A stretch of DNA of 64,000 nt. Origin: Salvator merianae (taxonomy: Eukaryota; Chordata; Lepidosauria; Squamata; Teiidae). Every line of letters begins with the position of its first letter. Within the stretch, counting starts at the first letter, position 1. Position numbers and translations under genes: made by a program. The notes beneath the pieces were generated by a model. The model ran no database searches. It worked only from the letters and a program-made list of their open reading frames with translations, and was not told the origin of the DNA. The stretch covers positions 23,427,765 to 23,491,764 of the forward strand of contig QVOM02000049.1 in assembly GCA_003586115.2 (NCBI GenBank), in the 5' to 3' direction. This document shows, piece by piece, positions 22,091 to 34,461 of the stretch.

Positions 22091-22900
22091 TTGGTACCTT
22101 TCCCCGTTGCCTTCCTGAATCATGGCCCCCATTTTCCTTTCCCCCCAGTCACATCCTACCACCCCTGGATTGCACCCCTCCACTTCCTTCTGCCATTCCC
22201 CCTTCTCTTGGATCACGTCCTGACATTCCCTGGAGACTGTCCCACCGTTCCTCCTTCTCCCAGATTGTACCAGTCAACCCCTGGGTCACACTTCACTTTC
22301 CCCCTTTGTCGCAGATTGCATCCTGTCATTCCCTGGATCTCACTCTGTCATCCTCTGATTGCGTCTGCAGGGTTTTACCTACTCTCCCTCATGCCACCCT
22401 GCTGTTGCCACCTACGCCATCCAGAGTGCTGCTGTCTTTTTCAAGCCTGTTACTACAGTGGAAGCTTACAGATTCTCCCAGAAGGCCTAGAGTGTGGGTG
22501 CATGTCTATCCACTTTCTGCAAGGCCTTGATCATGACCAAACTTGTTTAAGACCCTGCAGGAAGTAGATGGATACATGTCCATGCACTAGGATTTCTGGG
22601 CAGACTTGTAGCCCTTCACTCCAGAAGGCTTATCAGTAGGCCTGCAAAATAGCACGCTGGCTAGGCTATGCCTTTTCCAAAACTGCAAGGCTGACTATAG
22701 CAGAGTGGCACAGGCCTGAAGAGAGCAAGTAAAACCCTGCAGACACAAATGGCGGATGAGAAGCACTGCCCAGAAGATGGCAGGGTGTAATCCAGAAGAA
22801 GGCAGGGCATGGTTCAGGAGAAAGGAGGATGGCAGGGTGCAGCGTGTGTGTGGGGAACTGAACTGACGAACTGTTCATTAAATCCCCCACCCCAGGTTCA
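22091..22900. repeat. Degenerate tandem block with an inverted counterpart
   Basis: From about 22140 to 22360 a pyrimidine-rich segment repeats at roughly 50-bp spacing; recurring cores are CCTGGATTGCACCC, CATTCCCTGGAGACTG, CCAGATTGTACC and CATTCCCTGGATCTCAC. On the other side (about 22690-22860) similar motifs occur inverted, including the pair GTCTGCAGGGTTTTACCT at 22360 and its near reverse complement around 22730-22747. The overlapping 154- and 158-codon ORFs come from low stop density in this C-rich strand, not from a gene. Confidence 0.55.
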
Positions 22901-24317
22901 GTTCACTGTTCAAGAAAACTCCCAAATATTAAGATAGTGGGATCATTCACTAGCTAAGAAGTTCCCAAAAGGAAGCTCACCTTGGCCATGAAGTTACTAA
23001 ATCAGGAATGTGAGGATATATTTGGTCTCTTGCTTCCTCATCCCTGGGTTAGGGCTGGAGCTGTATGCTGTCTGGTTCCCCATCCCTGCACTCAGTGTCC
23101 TCATGTAGAACAAACTACGTTTCTCATATTGTGCAACATAAGGCACGAGTGGCCTATTTAATGTGTTGTTTCTAGCAATAAATGCTGCGTATGAGTGACA
23201 TTCAAAATATTCGATTTTGGTATGTACCTAGTATGTTGCATTTTTTCCTCCACGAAAGTCACTTAACAATAAATTATTATTTCAATCTTGTTTTGCACAC
23301 CTTCTTTCCCTGGTTTCTGCATCTGTGTCATTTTTCTCCTGGCTATAGTTCTTCCTGCTTGCTCAGTTGCGCTTATGCCTAACCAGTAATTTCATCAAAC
23401 CACCTTGATTCTGTAATGACATAAATGAAGGCAAACATTTCAAAGAAATTGGAGGGGAAATATGCCACGGAGGGAGAAAAAAAAAAATATGTTCAACGTA
23501 GATGAAAAAAATGTATGTAGTGGGGGGTGACTTTTAGATCAATTGTGTGTTGTAATGGATCGGTCATTGCAAGTCTCTTTATTGCAGGAATCTTGCAGCA
23601 TGACGATCTGACCTAAGAAAGATTTATTATAGCTCATTCAGCCGTATTGAATATTTCATATACAAAATTGTAAGAGCATGTTAACCACACAGTCATACCC
23701 TCCAACTATTTTAAACTCAGAAATTAGGTGAGACACACATACACAGAGATATGTATAGCATATATGTACATATGTGCATACCTACAAACATACATAACAT
23801 ATATGTATGTATATACTTGTCTTTGCAGAGGCAAGGGAAATTAGTGCAGGCATCAGTCTCTGACTCTAGGAATGTCCTTTTTGGAGGATCACGGAAAACA
23901 GGTTTTCAGTCTTAAATTTGCCCCTCAGTGGAATTGAGGATGTTGGAAGTTTTGTAAAGCCTTGCATTCGTAGCTGACACTATTGTTTACCACTTACTTT
24001 TACTATATATTTTAATGGAGGATGGAAAATTCTAATCCAAAATCCTTCAGTTGTTGTGCAATTGTTTTACCCTACTTTCTGGACAATAAATCCATCAATT
24101 TTATTGCAAAATATTGTGTTTTTTATTAGTTACACTACCAGAATACATGATGACAGAAATGGATATTCTTTTGACAGCTGAATTTAGCAAAAGATATTCT
24201 ATGAAAATATTTGAAATTTAGCAGATTTCTATCTCAAAAGATATCCATTTAAGATGAAATTTAGTATTCCTGTCTGAGATTTGTAACTGTAATGATATTC
24301 ACATTCTTTCTTAATAA
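22901..24317. other. Non-coding stretch
   Basis: No gene recognised. A purine/pyrimidine alternating ACAT/ATGT-rich patch lies at about 23730-23818. Confidence 0.45.
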
Positions 24318-24375
24318 CTTATTGTTTATTTATTATTTGTAGAATTTATATTCCACCCTTCACAAAAAGGAACGC
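24318..24375 (-). mobile_element. LINE 3' end, L2-like, antisense
   Basis: TTATTTATTATTTGTAGAAT, then TTATATTCCACCCTTC, matches the inverted LINE terminus. Very short. Confidence 0.45.
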
Positions 24376-25312
24376 CTTATGTGCCTTGTTCATCTTGCTT
24401 TTTCACTTTTCGGGCACTGAATCTGAATAACCTATTCTGTCTTCTAGTGAGCTTTTATGGCAGATTGGGTGGGCAGAGAGGAAAATCAGTGCTTACTCTG
24501 GAGACCACTCAAAGGTACCCTGAAGATGAGAGATTCTTAGCCAATTGTAGCAGAATTCATACAGTACCATTCAAGTTCCATGAGAGTTCTCATGGCTCCC
24601 CATTCATCAAGGAAACAGCCCACCACAAGCACCATTAGTAATGATTTTACAGAAGAGTGTGGGGAAGCACTCTGCCAGGGCCACTGTCTATGTCCAAGAA
24701 AACAGCCCTGGCTAGAAACATCAAAGATGAGGAACCAATTTTCCCTGGTTGCAATGTTTGTGTGGTTAAGAGTAGCCGTATGTATGCAAAGAGCAAGCTT
24801 TCTGCTTTCCCATGTGTGCTATAAGTGTAGTGCTTCTACTAGCAGGAACCACAGTGGTAAAGTTCTTCCCTTACTTTCCATTGACACTATTTTTTTTTTG
24901 CTCCTTTGTTTTGCTTAATTTTATAAAAAGATCTGAAAGAAGGCTTTGTGCAATTTTTTTTTAAAAAAACTTTTTATTGGTTGATTGATTGTAGCAGAAA
25001 CTATATTTGAAATTGTATAACATCTTTTATTGTTTTTTTAAAAAAATTGTAGGCCACTTTACGCATCACAAGGATGTAGATGGGGGGATAAATTCAAATA
25101 ATTAAAAAATGAGCACACGAGAACCTGAATTTTCCTCACATCTGAGAACAGCCAGTCTCTTTTTAGATGTTAGTTCTGTTCATTTCTGCAAATCTTATTT
25201 CTGGTTAAGTTTTTTGAGATTAAAACTTTGGGTAAATTGTATTGAACCCATGGGGTTTAACAGAAGAAACAAACTGTATTGCACAGTTCCCTTTTGATTT
25301 TGTCTGTTTGTC
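24376..25312. other. Non-coding stretch
   Basis: ORFs up to 112 codons (24580-24918) show no recognised domain and lie next to homopolymer T runs. No repeat family assigned. Confidence 0.4.
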
Positions 25313-25440
25313 TCTCCATCCATCCATCCATCCATCCATCCATCCATCCATCTATTTTGTCTTATATCCTGAGTTCTCAGGATGGCTTACAACAATTTAA
25401 AAAAAAAATAAAAAAATTAAAAAGATGAAAACAGTACAGT
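25313..25440 (-). mobile_element. LINE 3' end with (CATC)n tract, antisense
   Basis: Ten CATC tetranucleotides (25313-25352) are followed by TTGTCTTATATCCTGAGT and GGATGGCTTACAACAATT, the inverted L2-like LINE terminus. Simple tetranucleotide tails are typical at this end of the family. Confidence 0.6.
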
Positions 25441-26899
25441 ACCCAGATGAGGAGGGAAATTGTCTCTTTAACCATATCCTATTATGAACCATAAAATTAG
25501 ATTTCTATAAAAGAAAAAAATGCTGCTGTAGTGAACACTTGCTTTTACTTTCTGTAATTAGTGTAGGAGCAATCACAAACCTGGTTAATTGCACCATCAG
25601 TGCTAATCCTACCAGGAAAATCTAGTTCTGAACTCTTTGAAGAATTCAATTATTCATTTTCTAGGAATGAAAGAGACATTCAGCCACCTTCATTTTACAT
25701 GTTTAATACCACCCATGTAAAACCAGAATGAAAAGAGACCCACTAGTCTTTGGGAGCAGCTCTTGGCTTATTCAGCTGCAAGCAAATACTTTAAATTATT
25801 TTTCATTACAAACATCATGGATTTAATTTCTTCTGTTGCTAATATTTAGGTGCAAGCATCATGCCTTCTTTGGCCAGAACTGACATCAAGCATGCATGCA
25901 ATAGTGGTTGGCGTAGGCAGATACTTCTGTCTGTACTCCCCAAGCCAGCCACTGCTGCCTGCATGGATGTGAGATAATCTCAAAGTTTACCAAGTACAAG
26001 AAGCATAATATGGAGAAAAGGTCAGAAAGCTCAAAAACAGCAGGATGAGCACTAAGTAAGTAGGGAAGGATAAAAAATAAAGCACATGGGAAACTGCCTA
26101 GATGAGATGGGCATGAAAAAGAACCATTACATGTAATTTTAAGTGTTAAAAGTGGGGTACAATTCCATTGGCTCTGTTAAGCCAAAAGCAGAGGGGGATA
26201 AGCTATGCATATAAAGCTAGAAATGACTAGCCATTTGCCTTTATACAAGTCTGCTTAAAATTCAGATGACAAGAGTGTGAACAGGTCTTCAACTGATTGT
26301 ATTACTGGGACCATATGCTTCTAAGAGTGCAGAGTGCCCTTAAAGTATCTATTAGTCATTTTCAAAGATACAGGAATATAATACAATAAATTATTAACAT
26401 CAGAAAAGACAAAGGATCACTCCATTATTTATTTATGCACCTAATAATTCCTTCCACTTTTATTCCTTTTCTACTTTTCTATGTTTAAACTTCATCATGA
26501 TTCATGGTCCACCTTGACAGCGTTGCTACTATCTGCTAATAGGGTTATCAACAATGAATTTATTTGATTCCTGCTTTTATTCTAATGACTAGGTAAGCCA
26601 GCTATCCCCGCACAATGAGGCCAGGGATTTTTGTACAATTTCTTCACTCTCAGATTGACAAACTGCATCTTTACCAGGGTCTGACACCAGTTTCACAGCA
26701 CGGTAGTTCACAGGCAGCATGTGCAGGCATGCTGGCAGGGTGGCTAAATGCAGAGCAAGCCAGGGATAACATGAAGCTTCTTAAAAGGTTTCACATGGTG
26801 CTAATTGCAGAAATCCTGCCTGCCTCAATGGAATGTGAACCGTGCTGATGGACACCTTACTGGAACTAACACATTTGGTTCATCATCAAACCAGCCACC
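25441..26899. other. Non-coding stretch
   Basis: No gene, RNA or repeat recognised in about 1.45 kb. Confidence 0.45.
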
Positions 26900-27190
26900 T
26901 GCTTTTTTAGCTTGACGGCGAACCATTTAATCAAACTTTTGTTCGTGTTCGATTTCGAACTTGTTTGAAAACACAGTTGAAAAAAGCCCATTGCAAGGGT
27001 ACAAACACAGTGAGCACGAACTGTTTGATTGAATAGTTTGCATTCATGAGCAGGGAATTAGTTCGGTTCAGCTGAATTTCCTGATATTCAAACAACCGCA
27101 TATTCAGTTCGACGTAAACAGCTTTGAACATTAACAATTCAACCAAATGAACTTTATACATCTCCACTTGCACTCTGTCAAGAATCGGAG
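26900..27190. repeat. Block rich in GTTCG/CGAAC half-sites
   Basis: Contains CGAACCATTTAATC, GTTCGTGTTCGATTTCGAAC, GCACGAACTG, TTAGTTCGGTTC and CAGTTCGACG, with alternating orientations. It looks like a worn interspersed repeat built on a GTTCG core; a related patch lies near 22855-22915. Confidence 0.35.
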
Positions 27191-28401
27191 CACTGTAAAC
27201 AAGGCAACACAGAGGTAGACAGACTTCATCCACTTCCACATTCCATTGCAGGTGTCAATGCTGTTCCTTCCTATGTGTAGATGCTGCAGAAACCTGTGTG
27301 CATGTACAGTTCATGTATGCTGAAACTGTGCCTCTCACAAACACAAAACAAAACAAAACCACCATAAGTATTGCTAGGAAAATGTGCATATACGCATCAT
27401 TAGTTGGTATTGCTATATAGTGCAGAATTGTGAACCTTACAAAAGGTCTATTTGAAAAGCCCTGAAGTGTTCCAAATGTGTTACTTATACCACACCCTAG
27501 AGATCCCAATCCACATGAAAAAGACAAAAGAAAGTCATTAAAGAATGATGCTGCAAACAAACCACAGTAGGAAAAAAAAGAAAGAAATCAAAAGCACCAA
27601 ACACTATGGTTTGGACACATCTGCTGTATGGCCCCATATTAACTTCCTTAGCAATTGTTCTGGATGTTGCATTCTATAGACTAAAAGAAAAGAAGGTTGA
27701 AGCACATACCAGAAGATCCAGCAAAACATCAGTTCGATCTTACAGAAGCGAAATAATTGGTGCACAACAAACAACGGTGCAGGATATGCTGTATGATGCC
27801 AGGAGACCCACAGCACCTGCATCGGTGTAGTGGCTACGTGGTCGGCTACCACCAGATGTGTGCTAAAGGACTTCAAGATCAACATCAAGGACAAGAAATA
27901 GCTCAGATCCAATTTACATGAAAAATTGTTTATCTGAGGCCCTGCTAAAATCTACTGTGGGCATATGGGTCCTATAACAGCTTAACGCAAAGAATAACAG
28001 AATCTGTCATTTGATGAGGGTACTGAGAGTTTCATGGCTCCTTAAATTTTTCCATAGAAAGAAACTTGTGTTGCCAATAAATATGGTTAGTACATATTGT
28101 ATCTCACAGCACATCAGATTTTTAATTAGACAGATGAGAACTCTAATCAGCATTTGAAATGCTTGTATTTAAAGATCAAAAGGAGATATAGCTAACCACA
28201 TCTGAATACTGAACAGCGGCAATAGAGTAAGTGAGAGGAATAGATATGTGCAAGAGGCAGGCCTTAACTTGCAATGTGCAAGGGCCATTCAAGATGGAAT
28301 AAAATCACGGTAGCAGTTTCTAAATTATAAAGAAAATGCCAGGGTCTGCATATTCATCCAGCTCCTTCACACATCAATGCAGGGAATACATGAAAGTGCA
28401 G
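27191..28401. other. Non-coding stretch
   Basis: Two opposite ORFs (27606-27830 plus, 27604-27912 minus) overlap around 27.7 kb, but neither resembles a known protein. No repeat family was recognised. Confidence 0.4.
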
Positions 28402-28602
28402 AGTAGCTGTAGCTCAGGGGCAGGGAAAACTACCTGGAAAGCAGAGGGTTGCTGGTTCGATTCCCAGCCTCTCCCGGGAAGTAGGCAATGGCAAACCACT
28501 TCTGTATCTCGGCAAGGAAAACTACATAGAGGTGCCCATGGAAATGCCCATGCAGTCAACCAGAAGTTGACCACAACTCAGTAGTACCCAACATCAACAA
28601 CC
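28402..28602 (+). mobile_element. tRNA-derived SINE, Sauria-like
   Basis: The head carries an A-box-like TAGCTCAGGGGCAGGG and an exact B-box GGTTCGATTCC (28454-28464), forming the internal RNA polymerase III promoter. The body has GGCAATGGCAAACCACTTCT and the tail ends ACCCAACATCAACAACC. It is the same family as 11131-11323, in the opposite orientation. A clear target duplication was not found. Confidence 0.88.
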
Positions 28603-28659
28603 AGAGGCACTCTAGGGGCTTCCTCATCCCACTGACCTGAAATATGCCACAATTCTCCG

Positions 28660-29040
28660 ATTATATTTTATTTTGTTTCAGATTTTTAAATTTTAAACAA
28701 AATGCATCTATTTTTGCTTATACATATCTTATAACTCTCCCCACCCCCTCTGAGTTCGTGCCAGAATCCTAGTTTTTATTATTCATTGGAAGACTCTCTT
28801 AAACCTCGAAACATGTCTGTAAATTCCGGGTTTGTTTTCAAATGTTCTTCCATTCTTGTCCATTTCTCTTTTATTTCTCTTCTACCTTGTACATTATATT
28901 CTTCTTTTATTTCATCTATTATTTGAAATTTCATTTGATCAATAATATAGTTATAACAATTTTGCATAGTCCATTTTGATGAATCCTTCCACCCAAAAGC
29001 CAAAACTCCCAACACTGCTGAAATTAATTGATCCATGTAT
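28660..29040 (-). mobile_element. L1-like LINE, ORF2 C-terminus and 3' end, antisense
   Basis: The minus-strand frame 28779-29036 encodes 85 residues starting MDQLISAVLGVLAFGWKD, with a KWTMQNCYNYIIDQMKF block and a charged end, resembling the extreme C-terminus of vertebrate L1 ORF2. Downstream on the minus strand is a GGGGGTGGGGAGAG tract, then an A-rich end, as in L1 3' untranslated regions. Only the last few hundred bases are recognisable; upstream sequence is interrupted. Confidence 0.5.
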
Positions 29041-29905
29041 TGTTTTCATTCAATACATGCCCTATACACAATTCTTTTGTTAATATTATATTCTACTGCA
29101 GTATTTTATTAATTTCTTGTTTCAGATCAGATTTTATTACAGTCAACAACCCACATTTATTTGAATTACTTATCATTCTGCTTATTGCAACTATAATTGT
29201 GTTAAGAAGGCATTTTAATATATAGACATTATATGTTTAGCACTCAGGAATATGAAAATACTTTGAATTCAAGATGTAATTTTCAAGCTATTCTTTACCT
29301 GTCTCTATATGTTCAAATTAATACTATATCTGAATACTTTATATGCCTGGAACACTCTTTTTAAACTTAACCATAACTTTGACAGATTAATGCAGTAATT
29401 TAACTTTTGTGTATTGTCAAAAATGTTAGAAACCGTTCTTTATTGTGTATTGGTTCTCCTATTTCTAAATGTGAAACAACTGGGTCATTGTGACCATATC
29501 CTTGACTCTTACTGAATTTCTCCATAAAAAAAGCACTCAGTGATATATTGCTGTCTTTGTTGTAGCTTAATAATTGAAGGTGAGGGAAATCTCAATCACG
29601 ATTTTTTTTTTAAAAAAAAAAACATGTTAAATACAGTCAAAATAATATGAACTTTTTTTTTTTAAAAAAGGAAAGAGATTAAATTTTAACAGTAGCTTGC
29701 CTACAAGGTGCATGGTGTATGTGTGTGTGTGAGAGAGGGTGTGGGTATAAATACAAATTAATGAAAGAATGATCAAATTAAAAAAGAAAGTCACATCTGA
29801 GAAGAAATTATTGTTCCCTATTTTATCCCTGGGGAGCAAACAGCAAGAGCATTAGACTCTGACTAGAGATATAAGAATATTCAGAGTTTGGTGTCATTGG
29901 CACTT
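29041..29905. other. Non-coding AT-rich stretch
   Basis: May include older L1 sequence, but no protein similarity was detected. Homopolymer T/A runs occur near 29602-29622 and 29652-29670, with a short GT run at 29718-29733. Confidence 0.4.
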
Positions 29906-30050
29906 GGACAATTCTGCACTGACCAGTATAGCAGACCAGCAAGTGTACTAGTGTGGTCTAAGGTAGGCTTTAGGTGGAATCACTCACATGCAGAAGGGAG
30001 GTTTCTAGTATACTTGCTTGTCTGATATACTGGCCAGTGCAGAATTGTCC
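29906..30050. mobile_element. Foldback MITE of the 9290 type
   Basis: The left end is GGACAATTCTGCACTGACC and the right end in reverse GGACAATTCTGCACTGGCC. The arms continue with AGACCAGCAAGTGTACTAG / AGACAAGCAAGTATACTAG. The element is 145 bp. The flanks (CTT left, TAA right) do not give an exact duplication. Confidence 0.8.
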
Positions 30051-30107
30051 TAAGTCAGAGAAGAGCTAATTAGAGCAGAATCTGCTAGGATTTGGCTGGA
30101 CTTTTTG

Positions 30108-30915
30108 GGCCTGTTTGCACTTAGCAAGTGGAATGTTACAGATCACTTGCTGGAACGGAGCATTCATACCTGAAAACAGCTCCAGCTGACTGGAAACTCA
30201 CTGAAGCCCACCTGAAGGTCACCAGCTGTGGTCAAGAAAATTGTGGGCAAATTTTTTTGGCTATAATATCTTGATGGACCAATGGGAAAAACTATGGACT
30301 AAAGATTTGAAATTTACTCTATGTAATATGTTGAAAGAGAATATATATAAGATGATATATTGATGGTACTTAACACCTTATAAAATTTCAAGAATGTATC
30401 AAGGCATGTCAAGTAAGTGTTGGAAATGTAAAAAGCTAGAGGATATTTTTTATCATATGTGGTGGACTTGTGCAAAAGCAAAAAAGTTTTGGGTTCAAAT
30501 TTATACAGTTATGCAGAAAATCTTTTTTAAAAAAACTTTAAAAAAACTTAAAAAAAAAAAAGAAAACTGTAATCTCCAAGCTGACTAGCGCCATCAGGAA
30601 AGGATTGGGAGTAGTGCATTCACACCACTTCCTGGTTCGGAATGGTGATGGGGCAGGGACTGCGTGGTCATGCAGGTGCCATCTGATGATTCAATCCCAG
30701 CTCTCACTGGGTTCGAACTTTGGGGTCTGGACACTGGCAGCCATTCTGGACACAGCTACCAAACTGGTCTGCTCCCATTTGCACTTCTTCCCCAGCAGGT
30801 TGGTTCACGGAGTGTTCCAGCACTGGCAAGTGCGAACGCTCCTCACCTTACCCAATCCTGCCTGGCCAGAACCATGCTAGTTAGAACATTCTACTGTCAT
30901 AAGTGCGAACAGCCC
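30108..30915. mobile_element. PIF/Harbinger-like transposon interrupted by an L1
   Basis: The left end is GGGCCTGTTTGCACTTAGC and the right end in reverse GGGCTGTTCGCACTTATGAC. The flanking triplets TTT and TCA differ. An L1 fragment (30247-30560) splits it, so the original element was about 480 bp. The right half includes CAGGTGCCATCTGATGATTC and GGGTTCGAACTTTGGGG. Confidence 0.75.
30247..30560 (+). mobile_element. 5'-truncated L1 LINE insertion
   Basis: Plus-strand translation gives the C-terminal region of L1 ORF2: MDQWEKLWTKDLKF, WYLTPYKISRMYQG, a zinc-knuckle-like CWKCKK then FYHMWWTC. One in-frame stop lies before WYLTP. The fragment ends in an A-rich tail (about 30526-30560). It is bounded by AAGAAAATTGT (30236-30246) and AAGAAAACTGT (30561-30571), a target duplication with one mismatch. 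Its A-rich target fits L1 endonuclease preference. Confidence 0.82.
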
Positions 30916-31128
30916 TCATCACTTTCTTGCTTTCTTTTGATCAAGGCCAAAACCAAATAAACTAATTATGGAAGAAGAAAAGAAAGGCAACAAGAGGTGT
31001 TCCAAATCTCCATTAAGCATTGCAGAGACTGTAGCCTGTGGCCCTCATATTTTCTTTCCATCTTTAATCCATTTTTTTAGCCTAGAATGTTCATGATGGG
31101 GGAGGAAAGGGCAGATTGTGAATAATCT

Positions 31129-31649
31129 GAGCCTATCTGCACTTTGGCCTAGCAAGCATTGAGAATGCTTGCTATACAAGTGCTTCTGCACTTGGCAGAG
31201 GTCTGAGCAGCCAGGAGTGGGCTTCATCCACTCCCGATCACAGATACCAGTGGAGAAACTCTACCAGGAGCTCATAGTGAGCTCCTGGTAGGGTGCATTC
31301 GCATCTACCTGCAGTATCCTGCTCCAGGCCAGCACAGAAGGGTGCATACCTCCTTGTTCCACTTTGGCAGGGGGACCCATATTGGCAGTGTAGCAAACTG
31401 CGCTGTTGAAATGGGTCCCTTTTGGCTCTAAGAACAGGAACTTTAGTTCCTGACTGTAGGTACCCTCTTAGCAGGCTATGAAACTTGTGCAAGTTTTAGA
31501 GTGGCACAGAGCAGCACTAGGCGGAGCTGGAACGATGCCAGAACATTTGTCCAAAGTGTGGATGGCCTTGTTCCAGGACAGCTGGACTGCTCCAGCAAGA
31601 AAATGATCCTGTAGGAACAGTTTCCGCCCCCGCAAACACAGAAATGGTC
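31129..31649. mobile_element. Non-autonomous PIF/Harbinger-like transposon, type B
   Basis: The left end is GAGCCTATCTGCACTTTGG and the right end in reverse GACCATTTCTGTGTTTGCGG. The interior shows CTCCACTTTGGCAGGGGGAC-like and GAAATGGGTCCCTTTTGGC blocks shared with 19468 and 33836. A short palindrome around GGAGCTC lies at about 31266-31290. No exact flanking duplication was seen. Confidence 0.6.
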
Positions 31650-33696
31650 TAAGGTACTTTTGAGCTGCTTTTTTTGTTACGTGTGATCACACCTATGTTG
31701 CTTAGAAAGTTGCAGTCAGACAGTTATTCCTCAATCTGAGAGACCTACAGTTTGGCCTGGTATAGACAACTTCCCAAGAATGCCCATTATCTATTGCTTT
31801 TCTTTCTTTTCTTTTTGAACAAGATTTATCTTCAGGAGTCCTCATTGAGAAATATCTGTCAATCATAAAGATTTATTTTCTAACATACGACTGCACACTC
31901 TAAACCCATGAATAAAAAGCAATTACTGTGCCAAGTCAACTGCAATAGATGTTTGAATCCTGTAATATTCAACACTTGTCAAAATAAAGCGACATTGATT
32001 TGAAACTTCTAGGATTGCTTGAAACAGCCAAATGTGGTCTTCATCAGACTTATTTAAAAGACTTGGCAGTCACCAATTCATTGCTTCATAAATCATCCTG
32101 GAACTCTGTGGGGAGAGGAAGTCATTTAAAAAAAATTTTTTGAATACATTTTAAAAATAAAATATTTTTTCCCATGGAGTGCCATTGAAACAAACAATCC
32201 ACATTGTATTGAGTGACATAAAATCCTCCCAGTAGTTCAGATACAAATACTCTGATATTATCAAACCTTTCTTATGAGCATTTTTCAATAGTTTAGAGAA
32301 CCAAAATGATAGGTCAACAAAATGGGCCTAACAAATAATTTATCTTAACAACATCATTGACAAAAGACAGCCCATTCAAGAAATATGTCTGAAATGTTTC
32401 AAGCAATCAAGGAACTGATATGTAACAGAAAGAAATAAACAAAAAGTGACCGAATCCAGAGGAACTCTCTTTCAGGTCTAGGATCTTTTCTAAAGTTGAT
32501 ATAAAGTCATTTCATTCTGGCAAGCAAAATGTCATTCTTAAAAAAGTGCTATTATCCTTCCTCAGGTTTGAAAACTTTACATCTTCTCCATTTCATTTGA
32601 AACAAAGAAGAGGAATGTGTCCATTGCATGACAATTTTGAGCAGACATCTTCCTTTCTTTATCAGACAGCCTCAGTTGTAAATACGGCCATTTCCACATG
32701 ATGCAGGCTATCTCATGCCACGCTGGTCTGTGCTAGATAGAATCACCCATGCTGGGCAAGACTAAACCCAGCATGCGTCGAGGAAAATCTGGCTTTCAGG
32801 CAGCCAGCCCCGCCCCGGCCTGCTGAGTTTCAAAGGCTGGGAACTTTTGTTCCTACCCCTTGGTGTTTCCGGCTGAGCCCTTTTTGGCGGTGCGCTGACT
32901 TCCAGCACCATTTTCGATGACACCTACTTAAATATCCTCTATAAAGCATTTAAAATGATAGGGCTTCTGTTGTCTTTTTCACCTGGCACTCGAGTCAATC
33001 CTGAAGCTGCTTCGAAAATAAGCTTTACCTGGCATGGGGATCCTTCTATATTTGTGCAGGGAATCTTGGAAAAAGGTGGCTCGATCCTTAGGGGCACTGT
33101 GGTCCACTTACTAAGAGAATGTTTATGGGGTATGCAATACAGTGAACAGCTGGTTTTAATCTCCCTTGATTTATACTTCTTAATAATATGATTAAATCAG
33201 TTGGTGATAGATCTCCCCTAGTTAGGAATCATGGCATCCAAGTACTCCTAGGGGCATAGTTTCAAATGCACAAACACACCCCGCAGTGATGTAATTAAGA
33301 AGAAATCAATGTTAACAATGTTAGCAGAATCCACTCAAGACTGCATACAGAAATTCAAAAGTGTGTCAGTCCTTACTGAATCATAAACAAGTAAGCTGGA
33401 CGAAATTATAGCACTCATGCTGCTGTAAATGATAGTTTACAAAAGCCTCCTGGCTAAAGAGTCAATGACCGGTAATGGAGATTCCCTTATATAAAACAGT
33501 GTTGTAGATCCAACCAGACTTCTGCAGAATACAGCCACAACTAAAGAACATGCTCACCTTTTTATCTAAATTGGAAAAAATCCACTTAGTAAAAATACGC
33601 CACTGTCTCATCGATGCCCAGGTTTTACCTAGAGTTCTCTGGATGCAGTCAAAACTGTTAGGTAGCTCTGCACCCTGTTTAATCTTGCACTTAGGA
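31650..33696. other. Mostly featureless; possible transposon arm at 32686-32930
   Basis: At 32686 the string GGCCATTTCCACATGATGC resembles a type B left end and is followed by GC-richer sequence to about 32930, but no right end was found. The rest is AT-rich with no gene or repeat assignment. Confidence 0.4.
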
Positions 33697-33800
33697 CAAT
33701 TTCATTCATTCATGTTTCTGTCCTGCCCAGTACCCAAAGGTATCAGGGTGGGTCGCAATAAAACTAATTAAAAACACAATTAAGATGAACTTATTAAACC
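33697..33800 (-). mobile_element. LINE 3' end, L2-like, antisense
   Basis: CATTCATTCATGTTTCTGTC, a CCTGCCCAGTACC block and GGTATCAGGGTGGGTCGC, followed by an A-rich stretch, match the inverted LINE terminus. Confidence 0.6.
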
Positions 33801-33835
33801 CAACAATGTGAGTGTCGAAAAGAGGAGGAGAGGAT

Positions 33836-34319
33836 GCCCATTTCTGCACTTGACTACTCCAGCTGGAACTGCTCTGACTGGAACAGGTTCCGCGCTAGAG
33901 TGGTCCATTTGTCATAGAACAAGGCTATCCATAGAACAAGGCTTGCACCATGCCACCCTACTCTGGAACTTGCTGTGAGAGCATTCTGACAGTCAGAAAC
34001 TAAAGTTTCTGGTCTTGGAGCCCAGGGGAATGCATTTCAGTGGTGCAATTGGTGTGGCACTGAAATTGGTCTCTCTGCTAAACAGGAACAGGGAGGCATG
34101 TGTCCTTCCACACACCAATCCCAGAGGCCCCTGGATGGCTGGTAGAGGTATCCTGGTCTATGCAGCCATATTGGTCACCTAGATCAGGCTACGCTCCATC
34201 CAATGCAGACAGAGCAGAGGACAGGGCTTCTCTAGTCCACATCAGAGTACAGAAGAGAGAGACCCAGAAGTGGGCCTGGCCTCACACTGTACTGGGATCC
34301 TGGTAAGAGTGGAAAGACC
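33836..34319. mobile_element. Non-autonomous PIF/Harbinger-like transposon, type B
   Basis: The left end is GCCCATTTCTGCACTTGAC and the right end in reverse GGTCTTTCCACTCTTACCAG. The interior includes CATTTCAGTGGTGCAATTGG and the AACAGGGAGGCATGTG block shared with 60971-61317. It sits next to a LINE tail and has no exact 3-bp duplication. Confidence 0.6.
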
Positions 34320-34461
34320 TGCTGTTTCTTCAGCTAAAGGCTAAGCTTCAAGTATCAGTGCAGAATTTAGGAGAACCCCTAGATTTCACACTTATCCCTT
34401 CCAGTGCAATATGATCCTGCCAAGAACAAGATGACTCTCTACTTCACAGACTTGAGACCCT

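Noticed and set aside
22066..22567. Two overlapping ORFs of 154 and 158 codons
   Set aside because: Pyrimidine-rich degenerate repeat with few stops; no domain, signal peptide or plausible exon structure.
27604..27912. Opposed ORFs that might mark a retropseudogene
   Set aside because: No protein family could be recognised in either strand, no poly-A tail and no target duplication were found.
28402..28475. Possible functional tRNA gene
   Set aside because: The A and B boxes are those of a SINE head; the fold lacks a proper anticodon arm and the SINE body follows directly.
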